DNA from: Candidatus Zhuqueibacterota bacterium | Lineage (GTDB): Bacteria; BS750m-G25 | Length of the DNA stretch: 64,000 nt | Assembly: GCA_016783505.1 (NCBI GenBank) | Contig: JADHWK010000006.1 | Span: 20,276 to 84,275 of the forward strand | Direction: 5' to 3' | Part shown: positions 16,796 to 23,349 of the stretch, in pieces | How the letters are laid out: every line of letters starts with the position of its first letter | Position numbering within the stretch: the first letter of the stretch is position 1 | Notes under the pieces: generated by a model | What the model was told of the DNA's origin: nothing | The model's database searches: none | The model's input: only the letters and a program-made list of their open reading frames with translations | Translations under genes and position numbers: made by a program

Positions 16796-17732
16796 ATGGG
16801 CAATTCGTAAATTGCCCCTGCGTCTTTTTATCATAGCCTTTGGGGTTGGGGGGTTACAACCGGTTTTTGGTGGAGATAAAGGGGACGGAGGCTATGCCGG
16901 GGGATTTTTGCGGTTCGGGGTGGGGGCCCGAGCCCTGGGAATGGGTAACGCCTTTGTTGCCGTGGCCGATGACCCCACCTCCTGCTACTGGAACCCGGCC
17001 GGGCTAACTCGGGTGGGGGGAATCGGTTTCACCACCTCCACTATCCTGATGTCCCTGGGGAGGAGGCTGGATTACATCGGATTGGTTCGACCCATTACCC
17101 ATCTGCGGGCTATTGGGGTGGGCTTTGTGAACTTTGGCCTAGGGGATATCGAGGGGCGGGATCAGTATGGACTTCCTACCCAAAAGTTCAGCTTTCGGGA
17201 AAGCGCCCTTTTGGTCTCTTATGGATTTATCCTGCGGGAAGGACTGGGGGTTGGTCTTACCGGGAAGCTCTTAAACAGCAGCTTGGCTAATTATCGAGCC
17301 TATGGGGCGGGTGTGGATGTGGGGCTCTTATGGAAACCCATTACCTCGGCGACAGTGGGTGTGGTGGCCCAGGATGTCTACACCTATCTGAAATGGGACA
17401 CACCGGCCAGCCATGGGGAGCGGTTTCCTATCCACTTCAAGGTGGCCTTTTCCAACGCCGTTTTGGACAGCGCCCTTCAATTTTCTATTGCTTATGATAA
17501 AAACATAGAACAGGCTCCGGGCCGCCATCTGGGAATAGAATATTGGTTTCAGAAAACGATTGGGTTTCGCATAGGTAGGGAGGGAAATGATACCGTCTTT
17601 GGCCTGGGAATAATCTACCGTACCTTTCACTTTGATTACGGCTTTCGGCCTGATTCCATGGGTGAGGGCGGGGTGCATGCCCTGGATGTTGGATTCCGTT
17701 TGCCAGGCCGATTGATAAGGCTTTCGCCTTAG
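16782..17732 (+). CDS. PorV/PorQ-like outer-membrane protein
   Basis: About 316 residues. After a signal-like stretch (LRLFIIAFGVGGLQPVFG) comes FLRFGVGARALGMGNAFVAVADDPTSCYWNPAGL, the signature of the PorV/PorQ (UPF0164) family, FadL-like barrels that serve as outer-membrane components or cargo shuttles of type IX secretion. GTG 16782 is chosen because AGGGAA lies 6 nt upstream; TTG 16779 and TTG 16812 are alternatives. It overlaps the upstream cohesin gene by 14 bases, linking sorting-domain cargo to a secretion component. A REP palindrome is embedded in its first codons. Confidence 0.72.
   Translation: MLCAKWAIRKLPLRLFIIAFGVGGLQPVFGGDKGDGGYAGGFLRFGVGARALGMGNAFVAVADDPTSCYWNPAGLTRVGGIGFTTSTILMSLGRRLDYIGLVRPITHLRAIGVGFVNFGLGDIEGRDQYGLPTQKFSFRESALLVSYGFILREGLGVGLTGKLLNSSLANYRAYGAGVDVGLLWKPITSATVGVVAQDVYTYLKWDTPASHGERFPIHFKVAFSNAVLDSALQFSIAYDKNIEQAPGRHLGIEYWFQKTIGFRIGREGNDTVFGLGIIYRTFHFDYGFRPDSMGEGGVHALDVGFRLPGRLIRLSP
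16798..16817. repeat. REP palindrome at the start of the PorV-like gene
   Basis: GGGCAATTCGTAAATTGCCC, near-identical to the core of the 28-bp palindrome inside the RAYT gene at 12693. It overlaps the likely translation start region and could fold over it. Confidence 0.7.
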
Positions 17733-17740
17733 AATTTTTC

Positions 17741-17769
17741 TTGACTATTTCCTTTGAATTTATTACATT
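17741..17769 (+). promoter_or_regulatory. Promoter (TTGACT-17-TACATT)
   Basis: TTGACT at 17741, 17-nt spacer, TACATT at 17764-17769, 24 nt before the DUF3098-like gene. It may also drive the tRNA-Val that overlaps that gene's end. Confidence 0.55.
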
Positions 17770-17793
17770 TCATATTGTAAAAAAGGATGAATC

Positions 17794-18057
17794 ATGGCAA
17801 AAGGAATCCGGGGGGGAAAGCGAAGGGTCATAAAAGAGCAGAAACTGCTCGGTTTCGTGGGACGGGAAAATTATCTCTTTTTTCTGGGGGGTGTTGGGGT
17901 CCTAATCTTGGGGTTTATCTTTCTCTCTATTGGACCTTGGGACAGTTTTTGGTCATTAACGCTGGCCCCCATCCTGTTGATCATCGGTTATATCATTTTG
18001 ATTCCCCTGTCCATTCTCTACAAAAAAAAGAAGGGGGGAGACAATCCGGGCGGTTAG
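17794..18057 (+). CDS. DUF3098-like small membrane protein
   Basis: 87 residues with a basic N-terminus and two membrane helices (YLFFLGGVGVLILGFIFLSI and LAPILLIIGYIILIPLSIL) and a basic tail. Size, GRENY before the first helix and LAPILL-G before the second match the DUF3098 family known in Bacteroidota, function unknown. AAAGGA precedes the ATG. Its last ten bases, including the stop codon TAG, are the first bases of the tRNA-Val gene. Confidence 0.65.
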   Translation: MAKGIRGGKRRVIKEQKLLGFVGRENYLFFLGGVGVLILGFIFLSIGPWDSFWSLTLAPILLIIGYIILIPLSILYKKKKGGDNPGG

Positions 18058-18122
18058 CTCAGTTGGTTTAGAGTGTCTGCCTTACAAGCAGAAAGTCGGC
18101 AGTTCGAATCTGCCACCGCCCA
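18048..18122 (+). tRNA. tRNA-Val (TAC)
   Basis: GGGCGGTTAGCTCAGTTGG... to ...GTTCGAATCTGCCACCGCCCA folds as a cloverleaf: acceptor GGGCGGT/ACCGCCC, D-arm AGCTCAGTTGGTTTAGAGT, anticodon loop CTTACAA with anticodon TAC between TCTGC/GCAGA-type arms, T-arm GGCAGTTCGAATCTGCC. CCA is not encoded. Its 5' end overlaps the 3' end of the upstream coding gene. Confidence 0.92.
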
Positions 18123-18141
18123 CAGAAAGTTAAAATGTTTG

Positions 18142-18170
18142 TTGACAAAGCCGCGAATTTTTCGTAAATT
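18142..18170 (+). promoter_or_regulatory. tRNA-Asp promoter (TTGACA-17-TAAATT)
   Basis: TTGACA at 18142-18147, 17 nt, TAAATT at 18165-18170. It faces the degenerate tRNA-Asp copy at 18203, not the intact gene 350 bp downstream, suggesting it was the original tRNA-Asp promoter before something was inserted. A decayed version of this flank precedes the copy at 18738. Confidence 0.65.
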
Positions 18171-18202
18171 TAAATAGGTTATTTACTGAAAGTTTTTTTT
18201 AG

Positions 18203-18274
18203 GGGGTCGTAGTTCAGTTGGCTAGAACGCCGGTCTGTCATCCCGATGGTTCGGGACGAGTTCGAGTCTCGGTG
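18203..18274 (+). pseudogene. Degenerate tRNA-Asp copy 1
   Basis: GGGGTCGTAGTTCAGTTGGCTAGAACGCCGGTCTGTCA is the 5' half of tRNA-Asp, then the normal 3' anticodon stem and variable loop are replaced by TCCCGATGGTTCGGGA, a small hairpin, before a T-arm (CGAGTTCGAGTCTCG) and an unrelated end. The anticodon stem cannot close. It directly precedes the GIY-YIG gene. Confidence 0.75.
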
Positions 18275-18282
18275 GATGCCTG

Positions 18283-18540
18283 ATGTTTTATGTGTATTTA
18301 TTGCAGAGTGAAAAAGATGGTTCTTTCTACATTGGATATACCTCAAATTTAGAACTCAGAATAAAGGAACACAATAATGGGAAAGGACGTTACACCAACA
18401 AGAAAACACCATGGTCATTGGTTTATGTGGAAAGATTTGCGATAAAAAGCGATGCTTTAAGACGGGAGAGATTTTTAAAAAGGCAGAAAAATAGGGCTTT
18501 TTATGAAAAGTTGATACGGGGTCGTAGTTCAGTTGGCTAG
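18283..18540 (+). CDS. GIY-YIG endonuclease inserted between tRNA-Asp copies
   Basis: 85 residues starting MFYVYLLQSEKDGSFYIGYTSNLELRIKEHNNGKGRYTNKKTPWSLVYVE, the short stand-alone GIY-YIG type (UvrC N-terminal-like, formerly UPF0213). The YVY...YIGYT, catalytic Arg in LELRIKEHN and Glu in VYVE are present. The reading frame ends inside the intact tRNA-Asp: its last residues RGRSSVG are encoded by tRNA bases and the TAG stop is in the D-arm. It begins 8 bases after a degenerate tRNA-Asp. GIY-YIG enzymes cut DNA and often act in homing, so this may be a tRNA-associated mobile gene. Confidence 0.82.
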   Translation: MFYVYLLQSEKDGSFYIGYTSNLELRIKEHNNGKGRYTNKKTPWSLVYVERFAIKSDALRRERFLKRQKNRAFYEKLIRGRSSVG

Positions 18541-18591
18541 AACGCCGGCCTGTCACGCCGGAGGTCGCGAGTTCGAGTCTCGTCGGCCCCG
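18518..18591 (+). tRNA. tRNA-Asp (GTC)
   Basis: Intact cloverleaf: acceptor GGGGTCG/CGGCCCC, anticodon arm CCGGCCTGTCACGCCGG with GTC, T-arm GCGAGTTCGAGTCTCGT, discriminator G. CCA is not encoded. It overlaps the 3' end of the GIY-YIG gene by 23 bases and is the only functional-looking copy among four. Confidence 0.93.
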
Positions 18592-18596
18592 CCCGA

Positions 18597-18647
18597 AATA
18601 GCCTCCTCAAGTTCTTAAGAAAAATAACTTGACCGGAGGCTATTTTT
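18597..18647 (+). terminator. Terminator after tRNA-Asp
   Basis: AATAGCCTCC ... GGAGGCTATTTTTT, a stem of about nine pairs with an inner pairing (CAAGTT/AACTTG) and a six-T run, just after the tRNA. Confidence 0.85.
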
Positions 18648-18737
18648 TGAGACTTCCGACAAATACTAGGTTTGGTTTCTGATGTAAAAAATTCTTGATC
18701 TGGTTAAACAGTTATTTGCCGAAGGTTTTTTTATTGG

Positions 18738-18813
18738 GGGGTCGTAGTTCAGTTGGCTAGAACGCCGGTCTGTCATCCCGATGGTTCGGGACGAGTTCGG
18801 GTCTCGTCGGCCC
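18738..18813 (+). pseudogene. Degenerate tRNA-Asp copy 2
   Basis: Same structure as copy 1 (5' half, then ATCCCGATGGTTCGGGACGAG in place of the anticodon stem and variable loop) but with a better 3' end (GTCTCGTCGGCCCT). Its upstream 40 bases resemble those before copy 1, so the duplication included promoter-side flank. Confidence 0.75.
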
Positions 18814-18922
18814 TCCGAATGCCAAAAGGCTTTCCCTCTTCATCCAACCTATCGAAAAAGTCTACCAAGCTACACACACCACCATCCCCATAGCTACGCC
18901 CCGCTTAAACGGATCAACGTAA

Positions 18923-19300
18923 AACTTCCACGGTCGCATTGAAGATGAACTCTGTACCACCGAAACCTTTACCTATGAAAAAGAACTTCTGGATAAAATA
19001 ATAAGCTATATGCTGTTCTATCACTTCAAACGCCCACACCAAGGCCTCAGCAATAACAACGGGCGTCCCTCTACATTATACCTTTACATCAAAACTAAAC
19101 TACCTAATGCAACACCATCCTTGACATTCCTACCGCCAATCATCTTGGATCGGATCCCAATCAGTCGGGCGCATGACCGATCCACCCAAAACAACTGCTC
19201 CAACAAACACGCCCCACTAATAGTGGGGAGGTCTTATCCATTGAGGTCAATATTACTTAATTTTTTACTTGACTTTCAACAAATTAATTATTATATTTAG
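18923..19300 (+). pseudogene. Integrase-core (rve) transposase remnant
   Basis: The frame NFHGRIEDELCTTETFTYEKELLDKIISYMLFYHFKRPHQGL followed by GRPSTLYLY is the C-terminal end of an IS3/IS481-type DDE transposase. Only this tail is left: an in-frame TAA precedes it, upstream similarity continues in another frame, and no inverted ends are evident. The part after about 19100 is not recognisable. Confidence 0.6.
19269..19297 (+). promoter_or_regulatory. Promoter of the cytidylyltransferase cassette (TTGACT-17-TATATT)
   Basis: TTGACT at 19269-19274, 17-nt spacer, TATATT at 19292-19297. The predicted start point falls in the palindrome that begins at 19303. Confidence 0.75.
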
Positions 19301-19302
19301 GA

Positions 19303-19318
19303 GTATGTACGTACATAC
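19303..19318. promoter_or_regulatory. Palindromic operator candidate GTATGTACGTACATAC
   Basis: A perfect 16-bp palindrome five bases after the -10 box, with AGTATGTA/TACATACT extensions on both sides. A bound protein there would block transcription start. The first gene of the operon begins with a ribbon-helix-helix domain, which could be the binder. Confidence 0.65.
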
Positions 19319-19341
19319 ATACTTCTAAAATTGTAACCTCT

Positions 19342-20262
19342 ATGATCAAGATAACTAAAACAATCAAGATTTCAATACGCCAGGAAGAGTGGATCAAATC
19401 TAAAAAGATTAACTTTTCAGAGTGGGTAAGACAGAAATTAGATGCAGAAATTGATCAACAACTCAAATTGGGAAATAAAGACAGATTCAAGGCTGTTATA
19501 TTAGCTGCTGGCAAAGATACTAACCTTTTTCCGCTCACTGAAGATATACCCAAAGCTCTACTTGATGTCAAGGGAAAAACTATCCTCCAGCGACAGATTG
19601 AAATGCTTAGGATGATCGGGATAAATGATATTGCAGTCGTGCGAGGTTACAAAAAGGATCAGATAAACTTCCCTAATCTGGAGTACTTTGATAATGATGA
19701 TTATGAAAATACAGGAATTTTAGTTTCTTTATTTCTTGCCAGGAAATTTATGGATGGAGATATGGTAGTTTTGTACGGTGACATTCTTTTTGAAATAGGC
19801 ATACTAAAAAGACTAATAGAAACACGATACAACACTACTCTAGTTGTTGATAGAGGTTGGAAAAGGCGCTATCAGGTTAGTCATGAAGAGCATCCTTCTG
19901 CTCCTGAGTTGACTACCCTATCTGACAAAGAGCGGGAGATTGAAATTAGTTCAGTTGGCGTCGGTTTACCTGAAACTAATTCAACATCTGAATTTATCGG
20001 GTTAGCTAAATTATCAACCAGTGCCTGTTCAGTTCTCAAGGATCTTTATGAAAAAGTTTATTGTGTAAATAAGGATAAGAAATTTTACCAGACTGAACAT
20101 ATTAGAAATGCATCCTTCGTCGACTTTATTCAAGAATTGATAAATCGGGGAGAAAAAGTGTCTGCTTTAGAAATTTGGCGGAAATGGATAGATGTAGACA
20201 CGTTTGAAGACTACAGAAATGCATGGAAACTTTTAGACGAAATAACTGGGAGCGAAAAATGA
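19342..20262 (+). CDS. RHH domain fused to a LicC/PntC-like cytidylyltransferase
   Basis: 306 residues. Residues 1-42 (KTIKISIRQEEWIKSKKINFSEWVRQKLDAEID) read as a ribbon-helix-helix DNA-binding fold. From about 50 a nucleotidyltransferase follows: FKAVILAAGKDTNLFPLTEDIPKALLDVKGKTILQRQIEML, NTGILVSLFLAR, VVLYGDILFE, ending RKWIDVDTFEDYRNAW. This resembles CTP-dependent enzymes for phosphocholine (LicC) or 2-aminoethylphosphonate (PntC). The usual Arg of the G-x-G-x-R-L motif is Asn here (DTNLF). First gene of an A/T-rich operon of four; overlaps the next by four bases. An operator-like palindrome lies at its promoter. Confidence 0.75.
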   Translation: MIKITKTIKISIRQEEWIKSKKINFSEWVRQKLDAEIDQQLKLGNKDRFKAVILAAGKDTNLFPLTEDIPKALLDVKGKTILQRQIEMLRMIGINDIAVVRGYKKDQINFPNLEYFDNDDYENTGILVSLFLARKFMDGDMVVLYGDILFEIGILKRLIETRYNTTLVVDRGWKRRYQVSHEEHPSAPELTTLSDKEREIEISSVGVGLPETNSTSEFIGLAKLSTSACSVLKDLYEKVYCVNKDKKFYQTEHIRNASFVDFIQELINRGEKVSALEIWRKWIDVDTFEDYRNAWKLLDEITGSEK

Positions 20263-20687
20263 GAATTGTTTATTCATATTATGTGTTAGATATTGTTCAT
20301 AGAGGGCATTTGTTAATGATGAAAAACGCCAAAGCAATAGCCGGAGTGGATGGTAAGTTAATAGTGGGAATTCTTACCGATGAGGCAGTTTTGGAAAAAA
20401 AGCCAAATAAACCGACACTATCATTTGAGGAAAGAATTGAACTGGCGAGTGCAATAAAATATGTGGATGTTGCAGTCGCACAAGAAACTTATTCACCATT
20501 GCCCAATGTTATGAGAATTAAACCTGATATATTGATGGAAAGTGCAAGTCATGATGAAGAAGAAATTGAAAAGGCAAGGGAATATATGGCGAGTATTAAA
20601 GGCAAAGTTATTGTCATTCCATACTTTCCCTCACAATCATCAACCGAAATAAAAAACATCATAGTTGAAAATAGTAAAAGAGAATAG
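20259..20687 (+). CDS. Cytidylyltransferase of the TagD/PEP-mutase-associated type
   Basis: 142 residues from ATG 20259 (the track's 20223 start is not needed). HRGH replaces the usual HxGH nucleotide-binding motif pattern (VLDIVHRGHLLMMKNAK), then LIVGILTDEAVLEKKPNKPTLSFEERIELASAIKYVDVAVAQETYSPLPNVMRIKPDI and a closing SSTEIK. The LTDEA...P.L.FEER...V..QETY order is like the cytidylyltransferase part fused to PEP mutase in phosphonate pathways, and like glycerol-3-phosphate cytidylyltransferase. It would make a CDP-activated small alcohol or phosphonate. Coupled to the upstream gene by ATGA. Confidence 0.72.
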   Translation: MRIVYSYYVLDIVHRGHLLMMKNAKAIAGVDGKLIVGILTDEAVLEKKPNKPTLSFEERIELASAIKYVDVAVAQETYSPLPNVMRIKPDILMESASHDEEEIEKAREYMASIKGKVIVIPYFPSQSSTEIKNIIVENSKRE

Positions 20688-20720
20688 TACGGGATTACAC
20701 AATATTAACAGGAGTGGAAA

Positions 20721-22022
20721 ATGGCAAATGAATTAACTGAGTCTGTAAACCTGCAGATTAGGCACTGGCAAAAGAAAATGTTCTGGCTGATGTGGATAAC
20801 CTACGCCTCATTTTATCTGGGGCGCGTAAATATCTCAGTAGCTTTGCCTGGAATAATGGACGAGTTTGGCTTAACAAAAACTAATATAGGATGGGTTTTG
20901 AGTAGTCTGTTTGCACTGTATGCAATTGGGCAATTTATCAATGGTCAGCTGGGCGATAGACTAAATTCTAGGAGAATCATTACAATTGGATTGTTATCAT
21001 CGGCGGTTTTAAATGTTATTTTTGGGTTCATCGGTGGCATATTAGGTCTTATGGTTGTTATATGGGGATTGAATGGATATTTCCAATCAATGGGTTGGGG
21101 ACCTACTGTAAAAGCGATGGCAAATTGGTTTCCCCAAAATATAAGAGGTAAAATTTCCGGACGTCTGGGTACCTGCTACATTATTGGAGGAGCGCTTTCA
21201 TGGCTGCTGGCTGGCACGATTATTAGATATTTTAATTGGCGTTTTACCTTCTGGTTACCTTCCTTAGTGATGATACTTATTGCTGTTCATTGGTTTATTC
21301 GTGCAAGAAACGCGCCTGAAGAAATAGGGTTACCAAGTTTAGAAGAGCAAGAAAAAGGTATTGAAAACACACAGGTTCGCAAAGATGAGCATATTGGTTT
21401 TCGTAAAACATTAAAGATCACTCTTTTAAATCCCTATGTTTGGTTTGCGGCCTTTGGATTGTTTGGGTTAAACATTGTGCGTTACGGTTTTATGAGCTGG
21501 GCACCGACTTATATGTTTGAAGAGCAAGGTGCAACAATTTCATTAGCAGCTTATAAGGCAATTGCTTTTCCTATAGCTGGGGGTCTTGGTGCAATATTTG
21601 CCGGCTGGGCATCAGATAAGATGTTTAATAACCGAAGGGCGCCGATTGCTTTTATCATGCTGATTTTATTAGCTGTATTCTGCTACCTATACAGAATAGT
21701 TCCTGGAGAAAACTGGATTGTGAGTTTAATTATATTATTATTGATTGGCTTTTTTACTTTTGGTCCTCATATACTGGTGGTAGCTGCATTACCAGCGGAC
21801 TTAGGTTCACGTAAAGCTGCTTCATCTGTAACCGGTTTCATAGATGCAATGGGATATGTGGGAGCAAGCTTAACTGGTGTTGGAACTGGTTATCTTATAG
21901 ACAAATTTAATTGGGATGCTGCTTTTTACTTCTGGATTTTTGGTGCACTCATGGCTGCAGCTATGATGATTTTTATTTGGAAATTTGAACTAAAAAGAGG
22001 AGAATATGAAAATGAGTATTAG
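20721..22022 (+). CDS. MFS organophosphate:phosphate antiporter (GlpT/UhpT-like)
   Basis: 433 residues, 12 membrane segments. The start WQKKMFWLMWITYASFYLGRVNISVALPGIMDEFGLTK and QSMGWGPTVKAMANWFPQNIRGKISG are typical of the OPA family, which exchanges phosphate for glycerol-3-phosphate, hexose phosphates or phosphoglycerate. Together with two cytidylyltransferases the cargo may be a phosphorylated alcohol or a phosphonate. AGGAGTGG precedes the ATG. A/T-rich like its operon partners. Overlaps the next gene by 17 bases. Confidence 0.8.
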   Translation: MANELTESVNLQIRHWQKKMFWLMWITYASFYLGRVNISVALPGIMDEFGLTKTNIGWVLSSLFALYAIGQFINGQLGDRLNSRRIITIGLLSSAVLNVIFGFIGGILGLMVVIWGLNGYFQSMGWGPTVKAMANWFPQNIRGKISGRLGTCYIIGGALSWLLAGTIIRYFNWRFTFWLPSLVMILIAVHWFIRARNAPEEIGLPSLEEQEKGIENTQVRKDEHIGFRKTLKITLLNPYVWFAAFGLFGLNIVRYGFMSWAPTYMFEEQGATISLAAYKAIAFPIAGGLGAIFAGWASDKMFNNRRAPIAFIMLILLAVFCYLYRIVPGENWIVSLIILLLIGFFTFGPHILVVAALPADLGSRKAASSVTGFIDAMGYVGASLTGVGTGYLIDKFNWDAAFYFWIFGALMAAAMMIFIWKFELKRGEYENEY

Positions 22023-23022
22023 AGTTCATGTTAAAATTATGGTTTCAATTTTTGTTAGTGTCCTTTTATTGGCAAGGGGAATTTTACATGCACAGCAATC
22101 TTCCGGTATGAAGATTTCAGGTTTAGCCTACAACGCCTACTACTACGATTTTTCTAAAGGTTCACAGGATAAAAATGGGTTCGATTTAACCCGATTGTAT
22201 CTTACCTTCAAGAAAGGTCTATCTGAAAATATTGGCATTCGAGTCACTACTGACATAGGCCGTGTTTCCAATGATCAGGAGAAAGGATATTACCGGCTTT
22301 ATCTTAAATATGGATATGTCGAATTGAAGAAACCATCCTGGAAGGTTAAACTCCTGGTAGGCCTGCACTATGTTCCATTGTTGGCATTTCAGGAAAACAT
22401 TTGGGGTTATCGTTCTATAAGCAAAATGCTTACCGATCTTGAACATAAACAGACCTCATCAGACCTGGGACTGAAGCTTCATGGTCAATTTCACAAAGAG
22501 TACGGAGAATATGCTTTCTCCTTTGTGAATGGTGAGGGATACAACCAACCAGAAATGGGCAAACACAAAGGGTTCTATGGACGAATATCCCTTAGACCTT
22601 TCCCCATTAGTATACATGGGCTTCGGTTGACGGGGTTCGCTTCCCACATTCAACATGATCAGGACTCCTCAACCACACTCACTACGGGATTTGCCACCCT
22701 TGAATCCAACCGATTAACTCTTGGTGCTGAGTTCTCAGCGGGCAATGATAAAATAGGCAGCCAGAAGACCAAATTTTTAGGCTATTCTTTCTTCAGTGTT
22801 TTCAAACTTACTTCTAAATGGACTATCATTGGCAGAATGGACTGGTTTGACCCTGACACAAGGACAAAAAAGAATTCCCATCTGAGGAAAATCATAGGGA
22901 TCGGATATTGGATAAGTAAAGATGTAGAATTGGTTTTTGACTACCAAGGGGTTCAATATGACGAAGGAATTTCGTATATAAATTCGGACATCCTTTATAC
23001 TCATCTACATTTTAATTTTTAA
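22006..23022 (+). CDS. Outer-membrane porin-like protein of the phosphate-ester cassette
   Basis: 338 residues with signal peptide (to about ILHAQ) and then beta-strand-rich sequence with many aromatic girdle residues (GFDLTRLYLTFKKGLSENIGIRVTTDIGR, VELVFDYQGVQYDEG, ending YTHLHFNF). It resembles phosphate-selective or general porins of 16 strands. It starts inside the transporter gene, so the operon codes outer-membrane entry, inner-membrane uptake and CTP-dependent activation together. Ligand is inferred only. Confidence 0.65.
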   Translation: MKMSIRVHVKIMVSIFVSVLLLARGILHAQQSSGMKISGLAYNAYYYDFSKGSQDKNGFDLTRLYLTFKKGLSENIGIRVTTDIGRVSNDQEKGYYRLYLKYGYVELKKPSWKVKLLVGLHYVPLLAFQENIWGYRSISKMLTDLEHKQTSSDLGLKLHGQFHKEYGEYAFSFVNGEGYNQPEMGKHKGFYGRISLRPFPISIHGLRLTGFASHIQHDQDSSTTLTTGFATLESNRLTLGAEFSAGNDKIGSQKTKFLGYSFFSVFKLTSKWTIIGRMDWFDPDTRTKKNSHLRKIIGIGYWISKDVELVFDYQGVQYDEGISYINSDILYTHLHFNF

Positions 23023-23218
23023 AGCCAGTGGGTATATTGAAGGCGAGCGAATCAGGACAAGTAATTTTATTGAATATGTAAGTATGTATATGTTTGCCGA
23101 TACACGCTACTTATATTGATAATTAACATGAAGTTAGTAGCAACTAAAATTCTTGCACTGAAAATGTATATTTTATAATAACGTGTTGGGGAAAAATAGG
23201 GTAATAAAAAGTTGATAC

Positions 23219-23296
23219 GGGTTCGTAGTTCAGTTGGTTAGGACACCGGCCTGTCATCCTGATGGTTCGGGACGGGATCGAGTCTCGTCGGCCCCG
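23219..23296 (+). pseudogene. Degenerate tRNA-Asp copy 3 at the far edge of the island
   Basis: GTTCGTAGTTCAGTTGG..CCGGCCTGTCATCCTGATGGTTCGGGACGGGATCGAGTCTCGTCGGCCCCG. It carries the same hairpin replacement as the other copies but ends with a full acceptor strand. The 30 bases before it (GAAAAATAGGG...AAAAGTTGATACGGG) match the last codons of the GIY-YIG gene before the intact tRNA-Asp, so the whole nuclease-tRNA junction was duplicated here. Confidence 0.75.
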
Positions 23297-23300
23297 CTTG

Positions 23301-23348
23301 CCCCCACTAATGATTATTTCCTTAGCAAAAGTGGGGGTTTTCTTTTTT
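23301..23348. terminator. Bidirectional terminator
   Basis: CCCCCACT ... AGTGGGGG followed by TTTTCTTTTTT, eight GC-rich pairs. It ends the island side on the plus strand and the convergent nhaC gene lies directly after it. Confidence 0.75.
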
Positions 23349-23349
23349 A

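Noticed and set aside
18203-18813. The degenerate tRNA-Asp copies as working tRNAs or selenocysteine-like tRNAs
   Set aside because: The anticodon stem cannot pair after the hairpin replacement, and the first copy has no complementary acceptor end.
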